From Clostridia bacterium (GTDB taxonomy: Bacteria > Bacillota > Clostridia > Oscillospirales > Acutalibacteraceae): 63,510 bases of DNA. The notes under the pieces were generated by a model, which saw only the letters and a list, made by a program, of their open reading frames with translations, was not told where the DNA came from and made no database searches. Location: positions 1-63,510 of the forward strand of contig CAAGJJ010000035.1 of NCBI GenBank assembly GCA_900770165.1, given 5' to 3'. The position numbers were made by a program, and so were the translations under genes. Below, piece by piece: positions 43,315-53,668 of the stretch (its first letter is position 1; each line of letters begins with the position of its first letter).

Positions 43315-44245
43315 TTGTTTGGGAATAGACACAAGTAATTATACAACATCAATTGCTTTATATGATGGTAACAACATTAGGCACAAAAAACGTATGTTAA
43401 AAGTTAAGAATGGTGAGTTAGGCTTAAGACAAAGTGAAGCAGTTTTTCAACATATAAACCAAATACCAAATTTAATTGCAGACATTATGCAAATAGAATA
43501 TGGGAAAATTAAAGCTATAGGTGTATCAAAATCTCCGAGAGATGAAGAAGGGTCATATATGCCTTGTTTTACAGTGGGGTTATCAGTTGCTAAGGTTATA
43601 TCTGAATTATGTAAAGTGCCAATGTATACATTTTCGCATCAAATGGGACATATAGTTTCAGCTTTGTATTCTGCAAATAGATTAGATCTATTGTCTAAAG
43701 AATTTTTAGCATTTCATGTTTCTGGAGGGACGACTGAAGCAGTAATTGTAAGGCCTGATATGAAAAATGTAATTAAATGTGAAAGAGTGTTCAAAACATT
43801 AGATTTAAATGCAGGACAAGCTATAGATAGAGTTGGAGTAATGTTGGGATTAGCATTTCCAGCGGGTATGGACTTAGAAAAGTTGGCATTGAATTATACT
43901 GAAGAAATAAAAACAAAACCTTGCATAAAAGGAGTAGACTGTTGCCTTTCTGGACTAGAGAATATTTGCAAAAAAATGAAAGATGAAAATGAGAGCGATA
44001 ATAAGATCGCAAGGTTTTGTATAGAGTATATAATTAATACTTTAGATATGGTATGCCAGAAGCTAATTAGGAAGTACGGAAATCTACCGATTGTATTTTC
44101 TGGTGGGGTTATGTCTAACAGTATAATAAATAACAGGTTTACAAAAAAATATGGTGCAATTTTTGCAAATCCTGAATTTTCTTCAGATAATGCTGCAGGG
44201 TTAGCTATTTTATCAGCTGTTAAGGGGAAAGTCTATGAAGGATAG
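43307..44245 (+). CDS. TsaD/Kae1-like paralogue (peptidase M22 family)
   Basis: A 312-residue ASKHA-fold protein related to TsaD (t6A tRNA modification). Visible are the IDTSNYTTS phosphate loop, the metal histidines in SHQMGH near 119-123, HVSGGTTEAVI near 147 and FSGGVMSNSIINNRF near 268. It is shorter than true TsaD (about 335-340) and several positions differ. It is probably the extra paralogue of Clostridia rather than the main TsaD. It overlaps nusB by 8 nt and xseA by 11 nt. Function is unknown. Confidence 0.82.
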   Translation: MLNCLGIDTSNYTTSIALYDGNNIRHKKRMLKVKNGELGLRQSEAVFQHINQIPNLIADIMQIEYGKIKAIGVSKSPRDEEGSYMPCFTVGLSVAKVISELCKVPMYTFSHQMGHIVSALYSANRLDLLSKEFLAFHVSGGTTEAVIVRPDMKNVIKCERVFKTLDLNAGQAIDRVGVMLGLAFPAGMDLEKLALNYTEEIKTKPCIKGVDCCLSGLENICKKMKDENESDNKIARFCIEYIINTLDMVCQKLIRKYGNLPIVFSGGVMSNSIINNRFTKKYGAIFANPEFSSDNAAGLAILSAVKGKVYEG

Positions 44246-45458
44246 GATTATTTTAAGCGTTTCACAATTAAACTTCTATATAAAATCCCTTTTCGATAGC
44301 GATAGCAAACTGAATGATTTGTTAATACAAGGTGAAATATCTAATTTTACAGATCATTATAAATCTGGACATTTATATTTTTCACTAAAGGATGAAAACT
44401 CTGTTGTTAAAGCAGTGATGTTTTCAGGAAATACAAAAAGGTTGAGGTTCATGCCAGAGAATGGTATGAAAGTAATAGTAAGAGCAAAAGCTTCTCTTTA
44501 TGAGGTTAGTGGGCAATACCAACTATATGTTGAAGATATGCAACCGGATGGTATAGGTGCTTTAAGTTTAGCTTTTGAACAGTTGAAAGATAAACTCAAA
44601 AAGGAAGGATTATTTAATACTTCGATCAAAAAAACTATACCTAAATATCCGAAAAAAATAGGAGTTGTTACTTCAGATACAGGTGCTGCTATTAAAGATA
44701 TAGAAAATATATTATCTAGAAGATATCCTATTGCAGAAGTTATATTGTGTCCAGTTTTAGTTCAAGGGGAAGAGGCCCCCAGACAGATTGTTGATGCAAT
44801 ACAAAGATTTAATTCAATAAAAGCCTGTGATGTCATGATTGTTGGACGTGGTGGAGGTTCTATTGAAGATTTATGGGCTTTTAACGATGAGCGATTAGCA
44901 AGGGCTATATATGAATCAGAAATTCCGATAATTTCGGCAGTAGGCCACGAGACCGACTTTACTATTTCTGATTTTGTGGCGGACTTGAGAGCACCAACGC
45001 CTTCTGCAGCAGCTGAATTAGCTGTCCCCAATATTAATGACATTTATGCTGAGATTGATTCTTATGTGTTATCTTTAAATAAAGAAATAACCTATATATT
45101 AGAGAATTATAAAACAGATTTATCTATACTTTCTAATACCTTAAAAAATAAAAATCCTGAGAAAATAATTGAAGAAAAAAGATTAAGGTTAGATATAATA
45201 TATTCCGAATTATTAAAAGCTTTTAATAATAAATTGTCTTTATATAAGGATAAATTTGTAAAGCTAAATAGTAAACTTAATATGCTTAGTCCATTGAAGG
45301 TTTTATCTATGGGCTATACTATAGCAATATCTAGCGCTGGAAAATCAATTAAAAGTGTTAATGATACTGAAATTAATGAAAATCTAATACTTAAAATGTT
45401 TGATGGAGAAATAGATTGTATAGTTAAAAATAAAAAGATTTGCAGTGAAAGGAGATGA
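44235..45458 (+). CDS. xseA: exodeoxyribonuclease VII large subunit
   Basis: A 407-residue single-strand exonuclease subunit. The N-terminal OB domain (about 5-105, LYFSLKDENSVVKAVMF) is followed by the catalytic domain with IVGRGGGSIEDLWAFNDE near 198 and VGHETDFTISDFVADLRAPTP, then a coiled coil to 370. It overlaps the TsaD-like gene and is followed 4 bp later by xseB. Confidence 0.97.
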   Translation: MKDRIILSVSQLNFYIKSLFDSDSKLNDLLIQGEISNFTDHYKSGHLYFSLKDENSVVKAVMFSGNTKRLRFMPENGMKVIVRAKASLYEVSGQYQLYVEDMQPDGIGALSLAFEQLKDKLKKEGLFNTSIKKTIPKYPKKIGVVTSDTGAAIKDIENILSRRYPIAEVILCPVLVQGEEAPRQIVDAIQRFNSIKACDVMIVGRGGGSIEDLWAFNDERLARAIYESEIPIISAVGHETDFTISDFVADLRAPTPSAAAELAVPNINDIYAEIDSYVLSLNKEITYILENYKTDLSILSNTLKNKNPEKIIEEKRLRLDIIYSELLKAFNNKLSLYKDKFVKLNSKLNMLSPLKVLSMGYTIAISSAGKSIKSVNDTEINENLILKMFDGEIDCIVKNKKICSERR

Positions 45459-45462
45459 TGCA

Positions 45463-45666
45463 TTGAAAAAATTGAGCTTTGAGGAATCTATAAATAAATT
45501 GGAGGAGATAGTAAAAAAACTTGAATGTGGTGAAGAATCTCTTGAGTCTTCTTTAAAGCTGTTTGAGGAAGGGTCAAAGTTATCTGTTAATTGTTATAAA
45601 ACACTAAAAAATGCAGAGCAAAAAATTAGCACGTTATCTCAAAAAGAAATTGAATTTGAAAAATAA
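45463..45666 (+). CDS. xseB: exodeoxyribonuclease VII small subunit
   Basis: About 67 residues, helical, LSFEESINKLEEIVKKLECG near the start. The frame opens at a GTG overlapping xseA. The TTG at 45463 is 8 nt behind GGAG and gives the usual family N-terminus (MKKLSFEESI). It forms a complex with XseA. Confidence 0.93.
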   Translation: MKKLSFEESINKLEEIVKKLECGEESLESSLKLFEEGSKLSVNCYKTLKNAEQKISTLSQKEIEFEK

Positions 45667-45688
45667 TTTTGTGAGGAGACGAATATAT

Positions 45689-46567
45689 ATGATACAAAAT
45701 GATATAAACTATAAAGATTTAGTACAAGAACATTTACAAAAATATATGCCTGAAGAACGTAGCTCATATTCAAGGCTTTATGAGTCAGTTAAATATAGTC
45801 TAATGGCACCAGGTAAAAGAATAAGACCTACTTTGACTCTTTTATTTTGTAAATTATGTTCAGGAGATATAAAAAAGGCATTACCATTTGCATGTGCTAT
45901 TGAAATGATTCACACTTATTCCCTTATACACGACGATTTACCATGCATGGATGATGATGACATGAGAAGAGGAAGACCATCAAATCATATTGTGCATGGT
46001 GAAAACGTAGCTTTATTGTCTGGAGATGCCTTGCTTAGTTTAGCATTTGAAGTGGCATTATGTGGTGATAATTTGGATGAAAGCGACATTCCAAATGCAT
46101 ATAAAGCAGCAAGAGTTTTAGCAGTAGAGTCAAGAAAAATGGTAGAAGGACAAGTTATAGATTTAGAAAATGAAGGCAAACAAGTTGATATAGAAATTTT
46201 AAGAGAAATGGATGAGAAAAAAACATGTGCACTTATATCTGCAGCTTGTGAGATGGGATGTATTATGGCTGGTGCATCAGATAATGAAAGAAAAGCTGCA
46301 AGAGAATTTGCATTTTCAATTGGTATGGCATTTCAAATAATGGACGATATCCTAGATGTAACAGCAGATGAAAAAGCCTTAGGAAAACCAGTTGGAAGCG
46401 ATAAATCTAATAATAAGTCAAATTATGTTTCTATTTTAGGACTAGAGAAATCGAAAGTACTTGTTGATGAATATACACAAAGTGCTATAAAGGCCTTAGA
46501 TCAGTTTACTGGAGATACAAAGGATTTAGCCGACTTAGCTCTTAAACTATCTTCACGAAATAAATAA
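45689..46567 (+). CDS. ispA: polyprenyl synthetase (farnesyl/geranyl diphosphate synthase)
   Basis: A 292-residue trans-prenyltransferase that condenses IPP units to farnesyl diphosphate. The first aspartate-rich motif DDLPCMDDDDMRRGRP near 84-99 and the second, FQIMDDILD near 218, are intact. PGKRIRPTL lies near 40. GAGGAGA precedes the ATG at 45689. The longer frame starting inside xseB has no RBS. It lies next to dxs. Confidence 0.95.
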   Translation: MIQNDINYKDLVQEHLQKYMPEERSSYSRLYESVKYSLMAPGKRIRPTLTLLFCKLCSGDIKKALPFACAIEMIHTYSLIHDDLPCMDDDDMRRGRPSNHIVHGENVALLSGDALLSLAFEVALCGDNLDESDIPNAYKAARVLAVESRKMVEGQVIDLENEGKQVDIEILREMDEKKTCALISAACEMGCIMAGASDNERKAAREFAFSIGMAFQIMDDILDVTADEKALGKPVGSDKSNNKSNYVSILGLEKSKVLVDEYTQSAIKALDQFTGDTKDLADLALKLSSRNK

Positions 46568-46611
46568 TATATAATTATTTGAAGTTTTAGGGATATAAAG
46601 GTGAAATTTTT

Positions 46612-48471
46612 ATGTTAGATTGCGGTATTTTAAATAAAATAAAGTCGCCCGAAGATCTAAAACAACTGACACCTGATGAGCTAGAGTCACTATGTGATCA
46701 AATAAGATATAAGTTAATTGGAACAGTTTCAAAAACAGGAGGACATTTAGCCTCTAATTTAGGTGTAGTAGAATTAACTGTAGCATTGCATAGAATATTT
46801 AACTCTTCTAATGACCGTATTATATGGGACGTTGGACATCAATGTTATACGCATAAAATGCTAACAGGACGACTTGATTTAATAGATACAATTAGGCAAG
46901 AAGGAGGACTTTCAGGATTTCCAAAGAGGAATGAAAGTGAGTACGATGCATTTAATGCAGGCCATAGCAGTACTTCAATTTCAGCTGCATTTGGAATTTT
47001 AAAAGCAAAAGAATTGCATAATGAACCAGGCCATGTTATTGCAGTTATTGGAGATGGAGCTTTAACTGGAGGTCTTGCCTATGAAGGGCTAAATAATGCG
47101 GGAAGATCAAAAAGAAATTTTATTGTTATATTGAATGACAATAAAATGTCTATATCAAAAAATGTTGGTTCTATGGCGAGATATTTGGCACATATGAGAA
47201 CGAAACCTGCTTACTTAAAAGTAAGAAACAATCTTGGAGATATAGTAGAAAAAACACCGTTTTTTGGTAAACCGTTAAGTAAGTTGTTAATCAAGTCTAA
47301 AGAAACAATAAAAGGAGCTATATACGATAGCACTTTATTTCAAGATATGGGGTTCTTCTATTATGGACCTTTCGATGGACATGATATAAATAGTTTGCTA
47401 AATGCTCTTAGTTTTGCAAAGAAAATTAATGGACCTGTTCTTATTCATGTTATTACAACAAAAGGTAAAGGATATAAATTCGCTGAAAGAGATCCTAAAA
47501 ACTTTCATGGGATATCTGGTTTTGATATAAAGACTGGTGAACAGTCTTTATCAAAACCTAATTTTTCAGAAGAATTTGGTTCTGAGTTGTGTAAACTTGC
47601 AAAAAATGATAAAAGAATTTGTGCAATAACAGCAGCAATGAAGATGGGAACAGGATTAGTAGAATTTGCAAAAGATTTTAAAGATAGATTTTTCGATGTT
47701 GGAATAGCTGAAGAGCATGCTGTAACTTTTGCAGGAGGTTTAGCTGCAGGGGGAATGTTACCGGTTTTTGCAGTCTATTCTACATTTTTGCAAAGAGCGT
47801 ACGATCAAATTATACATGATGTAGCTATGCAAAATTTAAAGTTAGTTATTGGTATAGATAGGGCTGGCATAGTTGGAGAAGATGGTGAGACACATCAAGG
47901 GGTGTTTGATGTATCTTTTTTGAATGCTATTCCAAACGTTACAATACTCTCTCCGACCTATTACAGCGATTTGCCTATAATGTTGCATAATGCCTTTTAT
48001 AAGTACAATGGTGTTGTAGCAGTGAGATATCCTAGAGGATCGGAACTGTATAAACCAAAAGACTTTGTTTCAAAAGATAGTAGCTTTGATGTTTATTGTC
48101 ATGAAAAAACCGATATTGCTATTGTCACTTATGGAAGATTATTTTCGTATGCTTGCAAGGCAAAGGAAAAGCTTAGAAATAAAGGAATTAATGTTAGTAT
48201 AATAAAATTAAATCAAATAAAGCCAATATCTAAAAATGCAATTGAAACAGTTAATAGATATACAAAGATATTTTTCTTTGAAGAAGCAATGAAATGTGGT
48301 GGAATTGGTGAACATCTTAGAACGAGATTATCTGATTTGAATTTTGAAGGTGAATATCATATAAGTGCTATAGAAGATAGATTTGTTCACCATTCTTCTG
48401 TAAAAAATACTTTAAAATATTTAGCTCTTGATGACGATGGAATGGTAAATACAATTTGCAGTGGAGTGTAG
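46612..48471 (+). CDS. dxs: 1-deoxy-D-xylulose-5-phosphate synthase
   Basis: The first MEP-pathway enzyme, 619 residues, TPP dependent. The TPP motif GDGALTGGLAYEGLNNAG near 148 and ILNDNKMSIS near 172 are present, followed by the transketolase domain with AEEHAVTFAGG near 370 and the C-terminal domain. It feeds IspD/IspF (32675-33843) and IspA in this window. It is 3 bp before tlyA. Confidence 0.97.
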   Translation: MLDCGILNKIKSPEDLKQLTPDELESLCDQIRYKLIGTVSKTGGHLASNLGVVELTVALHRIFNSSNDRIIWDVGHQCYTHKMLTGRLDLIDTIRQEGGLSGFPKRNESEYDAFNAGHSSTSISAAFGILKAKELHNEPGHVIAVIGDGALTGGLAYEGLNNAGRSKRNFIVILNDNKMSISKNVGSMARYLAHMRTKPAYLKVRNNLGDIVEKTPFFGKPLSKLLIKSKETIKGAIYDSTLFQDMGFFYYGPFDGHDINSLLNALSFAKKINGPVLIHVITTKGKGYKFAERDPKNFHGISGFDIKTGEQSLSKPNFSEEFGSELCKLAKNDKRICAITAAMKMGTGLVEFAKDFKDRFFDVGIAEEHAVTFAGGLAAGGMLPVFAVYSTFLQRAYDQIIHDVAMQNLKLVIGIDRAGIVGEDGETHQGVFDVSFLNAIPNVTILSPTYYSDLPIMLHNAFYKYNGVVAVRYPRGSELYKPKDFVSKDSSFDVYCHEKTDIAIVTYGRLFSYACKAKEKLRNKGINVSIIKLNQIKPISKNAIETVNRYTKIFFFEEAMKCGGIGEHLRTRLSDLNFEGEYHISAIEDRFVHHSSVKNTLKYLALDDDGMVNTICSGV

Positions 48472-48474
48472 ATA

Positions 48475-49302
48475 GTGAAAGAAAAAAAGAGGCTCGATAC
48501 TTTAGTTTATGAATTAGGGTATGCACAAAGTCGCGAAAAAGCGAAAGCTTTAATTATGTCTGGAAATGTATATGTAAATAATCAAAAATCAGATAAACCT
48601 GGAACATCTTACGATAAAACGGCAATAATAGAGGTTAGAGGAAAAGGAATTAAGTATGTAAGTAGGGGTGGCCTAAAATTAGAAAAGGCAATAAAATCTT
48701 TTAATATATCACTAAAAGATAATATTTGTATGGACATAGGTGCATCGACAGGAGGATTTACAGATTGCATGCTTCAAAATGGAGCTAAAAAAGTTTATTC
48801 TATAGATGTTGGCTACGGACAACTTGACTGGAAGCTTAGAACTGATGAAAGAGTCATCAATTTAGAACGAACAAATATTAGATATGTAACGGAGAAAGAC
48901 ATTTCAGATAAAGTGGATTTTTTTAGTGTAGATGTTTCTTTTATATCACTGTGTTTAGTACTACCAGTTGCAAGGATGTTTATGAAGGAATTTGCAAAAG
49001 CTGTTTGTCTAATAAAACCGCAGTTTGAAGCGGGCCGTGAAAAGGTAGGGAAAAAAGGTGTTGTTAGAGATTACAGAGTGCATGTGGAAGTTATAAATAA
49101 AATAAGAGATTTTGTTATAAACGATGGTTTTAATATTTTAGGCCTTGACTATTCTCCTGTAAAAGGCCCTGAAGGGAACATAGAGTATCTTATATATTTA
49201 GAGAAGGCAGCAGATAAAATAGGAAGAATATATAATGATATTGATAGCGATGTGGAAGAGGTTGTTAAAAAATCACATTATGATTTGAATGGTGGGATAT
49301 AG
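48475..49302 (+). CDS. tlyA: TlyA family rRNA 2'-O-methyltransferase
   Basis: A 275-residue protein with an N-terminal S4 RNA-binding domain (about 4-62, RLDTLVYELGYAQSREKAKALI) and a Rossmann methyltransferase domain with MDIGASTGGFTDCMLQNGA near 86. The C-terminal part binds SAM (LIKPQFEAGRE near 182). It starts with GTG 3 bp after dxs. Confidence 0.95.
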   Translation: MKEKKRLDTLVYELGYAQSREKAKALIMSGNVYVNNQKSDKPGTSYDKTAIIEVRGKGIKYVSRGGLKLEKAIKSFNISLKDNICMDIGASTGGFTDCMLQNGAKKVYSIDVGYGQLDWKLRTDERVINLERTNIRYVTEKDISDKVDFFSVDVSFISLCLVLPVARMFMKEFAKAVCLIKPQFEAGREKVGKKGVVRDYRVHVEVINKIRDFVINDGFNILGLDYSPVKGPEGNIEYLIYLEKAADKIGRIYNDIDSDVEEVVKKSHYDLNGGI

Positions 49303-49303
49303 A

Positions 49304-50161
49304 TTGAAGATAGCAGTAATACCAAATTTATCTAAAAAAAATGCAGATGTTTATACTAGCAAAGTAATAAAAAAAATATTCTCATTAAATGCAGAAGTAT
49401 TAATGTTATCTGATAAGCAAAAGTTTTTTAACGATCGTAAAATAAAGTATTATTCGAATATTGGTAATCTTATATTCAATTGTGATATAGTTATAACAAT
49501 TGGTGGAGATGGAACTATAATTCATAAAGCCAAGCATGCTGCAAGATTTTCTAAACCTATATTGGGAATTAACCTTGGAAAGATTGGTTTTGTTGCAGGG
49601 CTTGAACCAACAGAAATTGATAAATTAGAGCAGTTAATAAAAGGGAAATATACTGTTGAAAAAAGAATGATGCTTTGTGTAAATGTAAAAAAGGGAGAAA
49701 CAACAAGGAAATTCTATGCCTTGAATGATGTAGTAATAACTAAAGGGGTATATTCTGGGCTAGTTAATTTAAATGTTACATTAAATAATGATGAGATAAC
49801 AAAATATGTTGCAGACGGTATAATATTAGCTACCCCGACTGGTTCGACAGCATATTCTCTTTCTGCCGGAGGACCAGTAATTGAACCAAGTATGAAATGT
49901 ATATTGTTAACGCCAATATGTCAACATTCAATGTTTTCAAGACCAGTGATATTTGGAGAAAATTCCAAGATAAATATTAAAGCTAAAACAAGAGAAAAAG
50001 ATGAATCTGTTTTGTCGATAGACGGAGGAAGACCAATAATTATTAGCGATAGAGACTTAGTATCTGTAGAAGCAGCAAAAATGACTGTGTCCTTAATAAA
50101 GCTTAAAAATCAAAATTTTTACAAGGTGTTAAACTCAAAACTTTCCGAAAGGAGAATATAA
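49304..50161 (+). CDS. nadK: NAD kinase
   Basis: About 285 residues. It phosphorylates NAD to NADP. The GGDGT motif (TIGGDGTIIHKAKHAA near 67) and NDVVITKG near 145 are present, as is the TPTGSTAYSLSAGGP block near 180. The frame opens at 49289 inside tlyA. The TTG at 49304, behind GGTGGGAT, gives the normal start MKIAVIPNLSKKN. Confidence 0.95.
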   Translation: MKIAVIPNLSKKNADVYTSKVIKKIFSLNAEVLMLSDKQKFFNDRKIKYYSNIGNLIFNCDIVITIGGDGTIIHKAKHAARFSKPILGINLGKIGFVAGLEPTEIDKLEQLIKGKYTVEKRMMLCVNVKKGETTRKFYALNDVVITKGVYSGLVNLNVTLNNDEITKYVADGIILATPTGSTAYSLSAGGPVIEPSMKCILLTPICQHSMFSRPVIFGENSKINIKAKTREKDESVLSIDGGRPIIISDRDLVSVEAAKMTVSLIKLKNQNFYKVLNSKLSERRI

Positions 50162-50614
50162 ATGAAAGATAAAAGACATAAGAAAATTCTTGAATTAATT
50201 GATAATTTCAATATCGAAACTCAAGATGACTTATTAAATATGTTAAAAGAGTGTGGGTTTAATGTTACACAGGCAACTGTTTCCAGAGATATAAAAGATT
50301 TAAGGTTAGTAAAAACTATAGATAATACTGGTAAATATAAATATACTTTAGATGTAAATTTAAGCAATGGTGTAGCTTATAATTCATTAAAGGGATTTTC
50401 ATATTCAATAAAATCTATAGATAGTTCTGGAAATATGGTAGTAATAAAGACTTTAAGTGGAATGGCTCAAGCAGTGTGTGCGAATATAGACTCTATGGAT
50501 GTTGATAATATGCTAGGAACTATTGCTGGTGATGATACTATTTTTATATTAATGAGAGATCAGGAATCACTTAATAAATTTATTGCTGAGACAAGAAAAT
50601 TGTTGTTTAATTAA
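50162..50614 (+). CDS. argR: arginine repressor ArgR
   Basis: A 150-residue hexameric repressor. The N-terminal winged HTH (KILELIDNFNIETQDDLL then TQATVSRDIKDLRLVK) is followed by a C-terminal arginine-binding domain with GTIAGDDTIFILMRD near 120. It begins directly after nadK, in the order nadK-argR-recN conserved in Firmicutes. Confidence 0.96.
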   Translation: MKDKRHKKILELIDNFNIETQDDLLNMLKECGFNVTQATVSRDIKDLRLVKTIDNTGKYKYTLDVNLSNGVAYNSLKGFSYSIKSIDSSGNMVVIKTLSGMAQAVCANIDSMDVDNMLGTIAGDDTIFILMRDQESLNKFIAETRKLLFN

Positions 50615-50666
50615 TTTTCTAATCAGTTTATTGTGTTTTTGTGTCTACGAAGGAGAAGGTAAGGTT

Positions 50667-52349
50667 ATGCTCTCGAATTTATATATAGAAAATATAGCAG
50701 TAATTAAAAAAGTAAGTATAGACTTTTCAAATGGATTTAATGTTATGACAGGTGAAACGGGTGCAGGAAAATCTATAGTAATAGATTCTATAAATCTAAT
50801 TTTAGGTCAAAGGGCTCCTAAAGATATTATAAGAACAGGAGCTGAAAAAGCTTTTGTTAGTGCCTCATTTAACGATTTATCGCCAAATTCTATTGAGATT
50901 ATAAAAGATTTAGGCTTTGAGATAGATGAAGATGGACTTTTAATTATTCAAAGAGAAATAAGCTTGAATGGCAAGAATATATGCAAAATTAATTCACGGC
51001 CAGCAACAGTATCTGTATTGAAACAAATTGGACAAATTCTTATAAATATTCATGGTCAACATGAAAATTTTGGACTTTTATCTACTGATTCACATCTTGA
51101 ATATATCGATAATATAGGTGGATTAAATAGTGATGTAGAAAGATTTATAAAAGAATTTAATAAATTAAAAGAAATACAAAATGACTTAAATAAAATTAAT
51201 TCAAATGAATCTGAAAAGGAAAGAAAGATAGATTTATTAAAATATCAAATAAATGAAATAGAACAAATAAACCCATTACCAAATGAAGATGAGGAATTAA
51301 AAAAACAAAGAGAAATATATATAAATAGTGAAAAGATATCAACTTCTTTAGCTGTAGCTAGATCTGCTATTAATGGAGATGATGAAAGACCTGGCGCATT
51401 GCAATTGCTTGAAACAGCAGTAGATTCAACTTTAGAGGTGTCAGTGTTTATTCCAAAGATTGAAGAGTTATATTCTAGATTACAAAATTTAGTATATGAA
51501 TTGGAAGATTGTTCGTCTGAATTGTTAGACGTTTATTCAGACACTGAATATGATCCTGCAGAATTAGAAAGTGTAGAAGAAAGATTAGACTCAATTTATA
51601 AGTTGACTAGGAAGTATGGATCAAATGTTGATGAAGTTTTGCTATATTTGCAAAAGGCAAAAGAAGAATTAGAGAATATAGAGTTTTCGGAATTAAAAGT
51701 TGAAAAGTTGGAAAAAGACTTAAAAGAAAGTAAAATGAAAACTATGAGTTTAGCTGAAGAATTGTCTAAAAAACGGAAAAAGGTTTCTGAAAGTTTTTCA
51801 AAAAAGGTAAAAAAGGAACTAGAATTTTTAGCAATGCCAGGTGTTAGATTTCAAATATCTGATAAAATAGGTGATTTAACCTCGAATGGAATTGATGAGC
51901 TAGAGTTTTTAATATCTACTAATCCAGGGGAGCCTCCAAAGCAAATTTCAAAGATAGCATCTGGTGGTGAATTATCAAGGATAATGCTTGCTATAAAAAG
52001 CGTTATTGCAGATAAGGATAATATCGATACGCTTATATTCGATGAAATAGATATAGGAATTAGTGGAGGAGTATCTCAAAGGGTAGGTCTTAAGCTAAAA
52101 GAGGTTTCAAAAAATCGCCAGGTAATATGTGTAACACATTCAGCGCAAATAGCGGCTCTTGCAGATATACACTTTCTTATTAATAAAACTGTTAATAATG
52201 GCATGACTTATACTAATGTAAATAAACTTAGCTATAATGAAAGAAAAAATGAATTAGCGAGAATTATAGGTGGAGAAGATATTACAGATGTAACACTTGC
52301 AAACGCAGCTGAAATACTTGAAACTGCTCAAAATAAATTATACAAATAA
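50667..52349 (+). CDS. recN: DNA repair protein RecN
   Basis: An SMC-like ATPase of about 560 residues for double-strand break repair. Walker A GETGAGKS is at 29-36, a coiled-coil region at about 150-380, the ABC signature GGELSRIM near 440, and Walker B TLIFDEIDIGISGG near 460. The ATG at 50667 is preferred (AAGGAG upstream). It is the last gene of the cluster, with a strong bidirectional terminator. Confidence 0.96.
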   Translation: MLSNLYIENIAVIKKVSIDFSNGFNVMTGETGAGKSIVIDSINLILGQRAPKDIIRTGAEKAFVSASFNDLSPNSIEIIKDLGFEIDEDGLLIIQREISLNGKNICKINSRPATVSVLKQIGQILINIHGQHENFGLLSTDSHLEYIDNIGGLNSDVERFIKEFNKLKEIQNDLNKINSNESEKERKIDLLKYQINEIEQINPLPNEDEELKKQREIYINSEKISTSLAVARSAINGDDERPGALQLLETAVDSTLEVSVFIPKIEELYSRLQNLVYELEDCSSELLDVYSDTEYDPAELESVEERLDSIYKLTRKYGSNVDEVLLYLQKAKEELENIEFSELKVEKLEKDLKESKMKTMSLAEELSKKRKKVSESFSKKVKKELEFLAMPGVRFQISDKIGDLTSNGIDELEFLISTNPGEPPKQISKIASGGELSRIMLAIKSVIADKDNIDTLIFDEIDIGISGGVSQRVGLKLKEVSKNRQVICVTHSAQIAALADIHFLINKTVNNGMTYTNVNKLSYNERKNELARIIGGEDITDVTLANAAEILETAQNKLYK

Positions 52350-52417
52350 TAATTATTCCTTTATACAGGTTTATACGAAGCAAAGAGTATTTTATTTTTG
52401 TTAATAATATTTTTACT

Positions 52418-52451
52418 AAAGATGTGTATATCTTATGATATACACATCTTT
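52418..52451. terminator. bidirectional terminator between recN and ldh
   Basis: A perfect 15-bp stem (AAAGATGTGTATATC and its complement) with a 4-nt loop lies between convergent genes. It overlaps the first two bases of the ldh stop codon. Confidence 0.88.
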
Positions 52452-53388
52452 AATTTAGTTTAATATATTCGTTTATTTCTCGGGCTGAATTTAGAAGATT
52501 TTCAGCTTCATTTTTATTTAATGGAATTTCGAGTATTCGTTCAACTCCATTTTTCCCAACTATAGATGGTAATCCCATGCAAACGTCGTTTATTCCATAT
52601 TCACCTTCTACAAGTGTAGAAACAGGTATAACCGATTTTTCATCGCGAACTATACATTCAACTATTCTTAATGTGGCCATAGCAATAGCGTAGTATGTTG
52701 CGCCTTTAGAATCTATGATTTTGTAAGCACTTTCACGAACATTGTTGTATAAATTATAAATATTTTCCATAGTTGTACATTTACCACATAGTCCGCAAAA
52801 ATCTTTTAGATCAATACCAGATATATTTGCACTACTCCAAACAGCTAGTTCACTATCTCCATGCTCACCAATTATAAAGGCGTGAACATTTCTACTGTCG
52901 ACGCTAAGATGTTCAGCAAGAAGATATTTAAGTCTTGCAGTATCTAAAACAGTGCCAGAGCCGATGACTCTATTTTTGGGAAATCCTGATATTTTTAATG
53001 TGATATATGTTAATATATCTACAGGATTAGAAAGGATTAGCAGTATACATTCTTTGTTTCTCCTTGTTATTTCCGGTATTATAGATTTTAGTATAGCCGT
53101 GTTCTTTTTAACCAAGTCTATTCTTGTTTCGCCGGGCTTTTGATTTGCACCTGCTGAGATAATTATAAGAGAACAGTCTGAGAGATCATCATAATTGCCG
53201 GCATAAACTTTAACTGGTTTTGCAAAAGGGATTCCATGATTAAGATCCATTGCTTCTCCTTCGGCTTTTTTATTATTTGCGTCTATTAATACTAGCTCTG
53301 AAAATACACCATGCTCAATTAAAGTAAATGCAGTTGTTGCACCAACAAAGCCGCACCCAATTATTGCACACTTTTGTATATTAACCAT
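52450..53388 (-). CDS. ldh: L-lactate dehydrogenase
   Basis: A 312-residue NAD-dependent enzyme making lactate from pyruvate. GCGFVGATTAF is at 11-21. GANQKPGETR near 80-89 carries Q, the lactate-specific residue (malate dehydrogenase has R). FIIGEHGDSE near 170 has the catalytic histidine. It has a good SD (GGAGG) and is transcribed alone, convergent with recN. Confidence 0.95.
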   Translation of the reverse strand: MVNIQKCAIIGCGFVGATTAFTLIEHGVFSELVLIDANNKKAEGEAMDLNHGIPFAKPVKVYAGNYDDLSDCSLIIISAGANQKPGETRIDLVKKNTAILKSIIPEITRRNKECILLILSNPVDILTYITLKISGFPKNRVIGSGTVLDTARLKYLLAEHLSVDSRNVHAFIIGEHGDSELAVWSSANISGIDLKDFCGLCGKCTTMENIYNLYNNVRESAYKIIDSKGATYYAIAMATLRIVECIVRDEKSVIPVSTLVEGEYGINDVCMGLPSIVGKNGVERILEIPLNKNEAENLLNSAREINEYIKLN

Positions 53389-53668
53389 TTAATTATCCTC
53401 CAATATTAAAAAAATTAAGGCTATAATTTATTTGTTATTACTAATTGATAAAAAAAGATACCTTTTTTAAATATGTGCAATATTTATATAATTATGTGTT
53501 TTTTTGGATATATTTATAAAATGTTAGAAAATACATACATATTTTTGGCTGACAAATGGCATGTTTTGTGAATATATTTCCGAAAAGGAATTAAAATTTT
53601 CAATACTTAGGGTAAAATATTGAGAAAATGTTTAAATTGAAAAAGCTTTATAAGAAAGGAAAGCAATT

